Source of the DNA: Bostrychus sinensis
Taxonomy: Eukaryota; Chordata; Actinopteri; Gobiiformes; Eleotridae
Direction: 5' to 3'
Length of the DNA stretch: 64,000 nucleotides
Assembly (NCBI GenBank): GCA_020698575.1
Contig: CM036250.1
Coordinates: 25,556,000-25,619,999 of the forward strand
The translations under genes were made by a program, and so were the position numbers. Shown piece after piece: positions 56,471 to 64,000 of this stretch (position 1 is its first letter; every line of letters begins with the position of its first letter). The notes beneath the pieces are model-generated. The model saw nothing but the letters and a program-made list of their open reading frames with translations. It did not search any database and was not told where the DNA came from.

Positions 56471-59400
56471 TTGTAATTTTGTTGTGTATACAATGTGCAA
56501 TGGCAATTCTTCTTCTTCCTACTAGTGCCCCAGTGTCTTGCTTCAGATGCATTTTTTCTTTTTTGGAGTCTCAAGATTTTAATATACAACTGTAAACAAT
56601 GGAAGATTATTCCTCTTTTCTCTAACCATATTATATAGTAAGATAGTAAGTAAAAACAAAAAAGCATTTTTTTATTTTCCTCCTTTTAATTGCTTGCTTT
56701 AATTCCACAATAGTTAAAAATCCAATACTGACTCTGTAGCCTCTAACATGATACATTCATTCTAATGAGTTCTAGCACAAAAATGCTTGACAAGACTTCA
56801 GCTGCCTTATTAGCACACACACTCTGGATGTGCAGACCTCTGATGTGCATACTAAATGTCTCAAGTTTCCTCCAAACACAAGTCTCGGCAAAATTTAGAC
56901 TGCAGAGCCTGGCTCCCCTGACGTCCACACGCTCTTCTTTCTGTGAGCTGTGTGGAGCATCACAATGAGAAAATATAGCTATATAACTCTGCAGAAGATG
57001 CTGGGGGAATATTTATTTGTGTGTGCTGTAACTAATAAAGGCTGGGTCATGAGGTGGTGGCGTCGAAATGAAAGCTTGTTTAAAATAGCAGACAGTTGTC
57101 AAAACAAGCAGTAAGAGCATAGATAGATGTTTATTACTGTATTGGGCTAACCTAGTCCAACATACATTACCAAATCTAAACACTGCAAATGACTATATCT
57201 AACCTAAAAGTCCACACAAGCGATGTCACGACTTCTGACCTTTGACCCTAATGTTATGTTTAACTGACACTGCACACAAACATATGAGGTGGAGCATTTG
57301 TATGTGTCCCAGTGTGTGGAGTATGTGAGGTGTGCTGTGTAGATACATGCAGCGGTCATCCATCAGTGGACGCCAAACAACATGGAAATTAGGAAACGTG
57401 AAGGAATGCAGAGAGAAGAGTGCGGAGTTTGACATGTTGGATCGACCCATCTCTCTGTTACATTTATGACTCCTCTGACAGTGAAGACCAGATATAATGC
57501 ATTTCAACTTCTCCCCAATTGACAAAAAAGCTTTTCTTTTAAATCAAATGTATCAATGTGGTATTTCGCATTAAACAGCATAGTTGCTTTGTATATAGGA
57601 ATGTAGTTAGTAGCACTTTAAAGCAGAATTAGCTTTTTTACTTTAAAGAAGAAGAAGTAAGACAAAACAATGAAGAAATGAGCAGAGTTACTGAGTTCTG
57701 CTTTTTAGTTGGTAACAGTAAAAATTGTTTTTATTTCCAAATTATTTTTTTGCGGGGAGGCCATACTATAGTCGTGAGTGTCAAAGCCTTTAGCTATAGT
57801 GTGTAAAAATGGAAAATGGACTATAATGATCTTTATCTAGTCAGCACAGGTGTGTTTTATTTGCTATTTGTCAAAATTTTTTGCATAATTTATTTTTAGT
57901 GGCTAATGTTTGTCACTTGTAAAGGCACTGTAGTCCATTTGCCTTACTTTGGGCTTTTGTTTGTAACAGTAAGGGTTAATAAGGGGTAGCTGAAAAAAAA
58001 ACATGTTGTCTAGGTCACAGACAACTCACTCCAAATCTGGTTTCTATATCTAATTTCATGTTTGACTGAAGGACTAATGAAGGTTTTCTTACTCTTATCT
58101 GACACAACTCTATCCATTTATCCAGGCTTGGGACTGGCACAAAATGTACATTGGTTTGTGGCTACCTGTAGTTGGATTGAGAAGTTCAATTTAAATGTAA
58201 CTGTATACTACTGAATTTTACATATTACACCTTTAATGGCTTTATATAATTATGATAATGCTATTGATAAACGTTGGTCTTTGTAACACTTTGTAACATC
58301 CACTTACTGTAAATTTAACTAAGAACACTGTTGATTTTATGGTTTTGACTTGGTACTTAAACTTTGCTCTTTGGTATGTGGGGTAGTCCTGAGTTTTATT
58401 CCCCGAATACAGCCTCGCCCTGCCTGTAGCCAATCAGGAAAAAGCGTATAAATTGTCACATTTACACTGAATCAGACAGGACATGTGACATCTGGGATCT
58501 GCAAAACTGCCAAAGATCAACAATGTTTCAAAGTGATAGTGTTGCCTCTGCTCTCTGCTGAGTCCAGCGGCACACCCACATTTACACACATACCAGTACA
58601 GTTTGAGTCCTGTGGGTGCTAAGGAGAGGAAACACCTAATAAAACTGATACAGGACACCCCAGTCACACCTGCCACTTCAAACACTCAGACCTCATGTAA
58701 CTGGCTCCAGATGGAGATCACTGTGAGGAGCGGGACGGCACGAAATACTGCATCAGTTATAACAATGTACAGCACATCCAAATAATGAGGGGTGAGAATC
58801 TGAAGGACGTAAGTGACATTTTGGGAGAAATTTTGATATACGACTCTGGGAAGAAAAAAAAGAGACCACAGTTCCTCAGTTGAATTGACACTGGCCTGGA
58901 ATAGTTGGACTAGTCTTATTTTTTCCAGTGGTATTAATTTTATAAATTTTCTATTAGTTTTGACTTATTGACAAAAGACAATACTCCTATCTCTGAACAC
59001 AGAATTTAGTCAGTGCCAGAAGAATGGAAGTGTATACCATTCTATTAAGAAACAGCATAAAATGTTGGAGCCAAAATCAAAATCTGACTTTTTTCGAAAT
59101 AAAAAAAATCATATATAATAACAGGTAAACAAGTAAGTGTTCCTGCATCTGTGACTTATTTTTTTCGAAAAAGTCAGATCAAATAGAAGCTGTTTTGTGT
59201 TTGTGGACTCAGCAGAACGTTACTTACCCCCTTTAGATTCTGTGAGTTGGAGGCAGTAATTAGAGTTGCCTTATGTGTTCAGAGCCACAGAGAGATCAAC
59301 TGGGACCAAATTTAACAGCGTCTCTGGACATCAAAGTAGTGGCTTTGTAACAGCCTCCTTCCTGTCTTTCTCTGTCGACTCCTCATCTGACATTTATAGG

Positions 59401-60549
59401 TCTCCTAGTGCCTTTCCACGCACTTTCTCTGGTTACTGATTCTTGAGCAACACTGTTACACTTCGACATTTAACGAGGTTTAAATAAAACACTTTGATAG
59501 TTTCTTGACATGATATAAAAAAGTTGCTCATTATAGTCAGAGAGTAGTAAGTAATTCTCAGTTGATGTGTACCTTGTGCAATATATATCGTACGTGTGTG
59601 GTTCGAAAATGGCTGCACTGCTGCGCATACAGTACACAGAGGCTAGGTTTTTGCTTTTCACAACATAACTTAATAAGTCAATAGGTTTTCAGGAAAGCTT
59701 AGTAATGGTCCATGGAAGAAATAATGTCTGAATCCAGGAATTATTTAAAAGAAGCACAGCAGGGTGTCCTTCATACCAGATTACAGCGGCTGCAGCAATA
59801 AGCATGTGTTTTTGTTTAATGTTACTATCATTGTCTTTGCTGGAAAGTCCTTAAATTAAAGAAATATGCAACTGTCACTACACCATATCTGTCAGTATTT
59901 TTGCTGCATTCAACCTTCTGAGGCGACACATGCACATTGTCAGCAAACATCCTCCCTTATAACATTCCACTCCTTGTTTTAAAGAGGTGCATATACCCTA
60001 CAACCAATTTCCTTATGTACTTTAACTCCCACACAACAAACACTGGGACAAGTATAGAGTAACATGCTGACATGTGCGTTCAGTACCATTTATATTCAAG
60101 GTAGTGTTTGTTTCTTGTGATCTAAACATCTATATAATGAGATAAGCAGCCCCCCCTCTGTCTTATGTTTTGGCAGTTCTCTCCATGTTATTTTAGCCTT
60201 AATTAAGAGTCTAAATGCTGCCTCCCTTTCGTCCCACATCAGCTAATAAAATATTTGAAAACCGACACCACTGTGCAAAAACAAGTTATAAGATCTCTGC
60301 ACCCCGGGAGTTTGTGTTTGATGACTTTGTTTTGAAATCTGGCTGTGTTTTGTCAAGAACCCATCGATACTAAACATCCCACAATACAACTGTCACGATA
60401 CAAAATATATTGATATATTATGGTACTGATATATTGCATTTTTAAAAATATGATCTTAGAAAACCTTTGTACTTAACATACAAGTTCCCTTTTTCCAAAA
60501 AGACAAAAATGTAGGGAGGTGTAAGGAATATTTCTGTTTCTTCTTTTCC

Positions 60550-60790
60550 AGGATGTAGGCATGACTAAAATACAAAATGCAAAACAGTGGGGGCCCGTTA
60601 TTTGTTTGTAGGAAAAAGTTACCAATAAACAATAGGCTTGAAGAAATGATCTCCGAGACTTGACAAATTTAAAAGTCTTTTATTATTATTTACAAGGGAA
60701 GCCAAAGCATTTTGATTTGGGAAGTTTTCATCAAGGCTTACAATGAGCACTGGTAACTTTTTCCAAGGACTACTACAGTTTTGTATTTTA
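60550..60790. repeat. Fold-back repeat with about 40-60 bp arms
   Basis: GGAAAAAGTTACCA at 60612-60625 is the exact complement of TGGTAACTTTTTCC near 60750. Outside these, CTAAAATACAAAA (left) pairs with TTTTGTATTTTAG (right). The loop carries a CTTTTATTATTATTTACAAG segment. Confidence 0.5.
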
Positions 60791-61469
60791 GATATATTGT
60801 ATGGCCCTATAAAATATCACAATTTATTTCTGAATATAATGAAATATATTTCCTACACCTTTAGTTTAAAAGTTACTTTGTTCCTGACTTCAGAGTAGTA
60901 GTTGGTGGATTTTGTGTGGCAGCAGTTGCTATAGGGAGAAAAAGTGAAGTGTCAGCTGCACACAACATGGCACTAAACTGTCTGTCTGACATTCACTGTA
61001 CGCTCAGCCAGAGGCACATTCTGCACTCCTCAGTAAAGTGTGCATCTTTTGGGATAACCGAACTGCCTCACAGGGCATGTTTTTAACCTAGTTTGAAAAA
61101 ACGCCAAAAACGCTCAGAGAAATGGATAGTTTTGGCAAAGCACTGTGGAGATTGTGAAGTTGAGTGAAAACAGCCAGCGGTTTGAAGAAGTGTGAGATCT
61201 GCTCACTGTGTTGGTGTGTTGTTGGGACTGTGTTGGTTCAGATACAGCCATGGGCCTATGGTGTAACACAGCCCTGTCACTTCATTTAGGAAAATCTACA
61301 GAGGAATTGTGGGTTTATTTGTGACCACATGAAAGTATGACACTCTGAAAGAAGAAATTAAAGGACCCTTGTTGTGAGATCACAGTCACATTGAGCATTG
61401 TGGCTTAAAAAGATATTCTGAAAGTTCACGTCCTAAAAACAGGCAGATATGACAGAGTTGTGGTCTTTC

Positions 61470-61660
61470 AGGAAACATTCATTCATCTCCTTCCACTTAT
61501 TCCTCTTAGGAGTCGCATGTGACTGGAATCTATCACAGCAGCTATGGGACTTAGGCAAAGTACAGTGGATATTTGCCATTTAGGCACAAGGCTAACAGAG
61601 ACAAACACAGACAGACAAACATTCACTCTCACATTCATTCACTAGGGGTCATTGATGTAA
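61470..61660 (-). repeat. Teleost SINE fragment, minus orientation
   Basis: Read on the minus strand it has the ATGAATGTGAGAGTGAATGT block followed by a CATAGCTGCTGTGATAGATT block, as in the 21971 and 13379 copies. Confidence 0.65.
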
Positions 61661-61986
61661 GTTTTGCATTTCAAAATGTACAGGAATTATTTTGATCAAC
61701 ATTTTTCAGGCACAAGAGAGAGGTAGAGGCATGGGCATGTAACAACATCAAAGCAATTATTTCTGGATTAATGTTTAATGTATTATTTAATAGATAACCA
61801 ATTCAACTCATTACATTTGATCTGACTCTATCTGGGAAAGCTTGGCGGCTGGTGCAGCTTTGAGATACCAAGAAACTAATATTGGAACAGCCGATACTGA
61901 AGGAGCATAGCAATTTGGATAGATCTTGTCATCAGGAACATTAATAATGTATGGGACACTGCACAGGAGATAGTGGGTTGTATTAA

Positions 61987-62456
61987 ACTGAATATATTAT
62001 GCTTTTAATCAGACTTTTAAACCAATTTTGGTCATCAGCACTGCACATTTTTTTCTTCTAAAAGAGAATGTTTTTAAAAAGTAGTTTGCTGGTGCCATAA
62101 AGAAACAGGAGAGGCTAGCAGAGGGAAGCTCTATTGCAGTCACTTGAACATAATTAGTGGAAAAAAAAGCAGTTTACCTCCTTAAACTTTTTTATGATGC
62201 TATTTTAATACAAAATAAAAAAAATACTTGTGAGGAATCAGAGGGAAACAGAGCTGTACTGGATAAATGAATGAGAGCAGACTGCAGCGTGTTGATTGGT
62301 CAGTGCCTCCTGGTGTGTGTGTGGCAAGAGTATACAGGATCACTTAAACAGGCGTGAATGAAAGAAAACACAACTCCAGGTGTGTTTTTGATGAGAGAAC
62401 AATATTATAACATTGTAGAAATCTCAGAAAAGTGGATTTTGCATAATATAGCCCCT
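61987..62456. mobile_element. TTAA-flanked MITE, copy 2
   Basis: Same family and orientation as the copy at 24892: TATATTATGCTTTTAATC at the left, TTTTGCATAATATAGCCCCT at the right. Left flank TTAA, right flank TTAG, so more decayed. It has extra sequence near 62225-62360 relative to copy 1. Confidence 0.7.
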
Positions 62457-62662
62457 TTAGGCAAATCGAGGTATTTAGACAGATCCCATAAATCATAAAG
62501 CTTGGTATATGCTTGCTGTTAAAAAAGCTGGGTTTCCCTCTGAACATGAAGCAAATCTAAAACTTGCAAGACAAGAAAACAAAACAAGTGCAAATTAGAT
62601 AGGTTTCCAACAAATGTTTGATTGGGTCAGGATGTGTTAGTAACCTTGCAACCAACAAGAAA

Positions 62663-62705
62663 AATATAGCATATATAGCATATATAGCATATAGCATATA
62701 GCATA
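62663..62705. repeat. Short tandem repeat, AGCATAT(AT) units
   Basis: Five to six copies of 7-9 bp AGCATAT/AGCATATAT. Confidence 0.85.
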
Positions 62706-63448
62706 AAAAAAGAGACCGGACTGTTTAAGGGATATTTTGGTTCTCGTCATCTGTCCACACTACAATGACAACAGTCAAATGTTTTTCATACAAATCAAAA
62801 ACCACCAAAAGTAAGCGTAAAAACTTTTCTGCAAATAAAGCTTTTTATTCTCATTTCCAGTGTAGTACTTCAGAATAAAAATCATGCTATATACAGCTAT
62901 AATGCAAGGCCTAGGAGAAGCCAGTAGTTTGTTGTGACTGACCAATCACAATAATCAGATCATCTGACCAGAGCAGACTTGATAAGGCCCAGAAACACTG
63001 CCACTTTTCATTTTTGTCTGCAACCTTTCCTTGTCAAACAAACTTGTAATGGTGGATGTTTAAGTGTGGAGGTGCACGGACATATACAGTAACCTTTAAA
63101 AAATCATATGGTTACGTGCTATTCATATTGGATTTGCCTGATCGCAAATGAAAGACCCAAAAAGTTTTGTAACCAGTGCATAGTCTTCCTGAAGACTGTT
63201 GACAAGTTTACAGTGTTTAGAGAGCACAGATGTAGGCAGTGCGTGAATAAAGCCACAAGCAGATGTTAGTTCATTGTAAGAAGTACAAATATTTTCGTGT
63301 GAACTTCCAACACAAAGCATCTGGAAGCTGTATCAGTTTAGACTTCAAATGCAAAGATATGGTAATGAAAAAGTTCATAGTAGGTTTTATACTTTTCTTA
63401 TTTGTTAAGCAGAAACACTTTAAATTATTGGTTAAGGAGCAGATGTGT

Positions 63449-63585
63449 AGAAGAGAGTAGTGGTAGTGGAAAGAGAAGTCAAGTAGTGATAGTATATTAG
63501 TAAAAGTACAACTAGTAGCAGTAATAGTAGTGACAATTAATAACACTAGTATTAATGGTAGCAGCAGCATTTGTAGTAGTGGTGA
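63449..63585. repeat. Imperfect TAG/AGT tract
   Basis: AGTAGTGGTAGTGG-type triplets; an ACTTTTTACTCAAGTAAC cassette follows at 63689 in the complementary sense. Confidence 0.75.
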
Positions 63586-63828
63586 AATTGATAGTTTAAA
63601 ATAGTTATGGACTTTGTATTAGTATTTCATGTTTTATAACTTAAAAAGCAAAACATAACCAGTAAACTTTACAATGAAGCCTTTTTTACTTTTTACTCAA
63701 GTAACAATTGTATCGATACTTAATAATAATTCTATTTTGAAGTGAAAATAATTTTACTTGAGGACATACTGTACTTTGATTACAACTCCCACCATTGGGT
63801 ATATCACAAAGCTTTTGGATTTTTTTTT

Positions 63829-63853
63829 TGTTTGTTTGTTTGTTTGTTTGTTT
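63829..63853. repeat. (TTTG)n microsatellite
   Basis: About six TTTG units flanked by T runs. Confidence 0.9.
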
Positions 63854-64000
63854 TTTTGCCATAAAACTTGTGCGGTAAATAATTTTCTTAACCCCATTTC
63901 TCAAGTCTGAAATGTAAGTAGTTTCTCTTTCATCTCATTTTGCTGGAGCAGTCATTCCCAAAGTCAAAACTGCCGTAGCCCCCTTAAATTTCCCACAAAA

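Larger units (their letters stand above)
49773..64000. other. Probable 5' intron of sema3g, no gene found
   Basis: I looked on the minus strand for the expected upstream semaphorin exons (the F-LLDEERSRL-VGAK block and the short C--AGK exon) and found none. On both strands the open frames are short and low in complexity. Repeats found here are listed separately. This is consistent with a first or second intron longer than 14.2 kb. Confidence 0.6.

Overview
The window looks like a teleost fish nuclear genome. It is AT-rich and intron-rich, has only vertebrate-type genes, and is packed with fish-style interspersed repeats (tRNA-derived SINEs, an L2-type LINE tail, hAT-like and TTAA-type MITEs, many CTA/TAG trinucleotide tracts). 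Species cannot be named from the sequence alone.

Two genes are supported, both on the minus strand. At the left edge (254-1567) are the first two coding exons of a family C GPCR of the taste receptor type 1 kind; the rest of that gene lies beyond base 1. From 49772 down to 16154 lie thirteen coding exons of a class 3 semaphorin that matches SEMA3G best (teleost sema3ga or sema3gb, not resolved). They encode the last 675 residues: most of the sema domain, the PSI domain, the furin-type hinge, the Ig-like domain and the basic tail. All twelve introns between them are GT-AG and every phase joins. The exons for the signal peptide and the first roughly 100 residues were not found between 49773 and 64000 and are probably further upstream, outside the window.

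Layout: 1-1567 taste-receptor-like exons; 1568-16153 intergenic, with several MITE/SINE remnants and a long TA tract; 16154-49772 sema3g, with an L2 LINE and SINEs in the 6.1 kb intron and a large nested repeat stack in the 14.0 kb intron; 49773-64000 probably the 5' intron of sema3g, without any gene I can support but with MITEs, SINEs and a 48-bp minisatellite.

The most unusual structure is the nested stack at about 42660-47319. A hAT-like shell holds an 11-bp minisatellite. Inside that is a second element with GGGCCA-type ends, and inside that a GC-rich repeat (44221-46192) made of diverged tandem units and a run of short perfect hairpins, including a 20-bp palindrome. The hairpin arms differ between units but remain self-complementary. 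The two genes are not expected to act together: one is a chemosensory receptor, the other a secreted guidance cue for vessels and axons.
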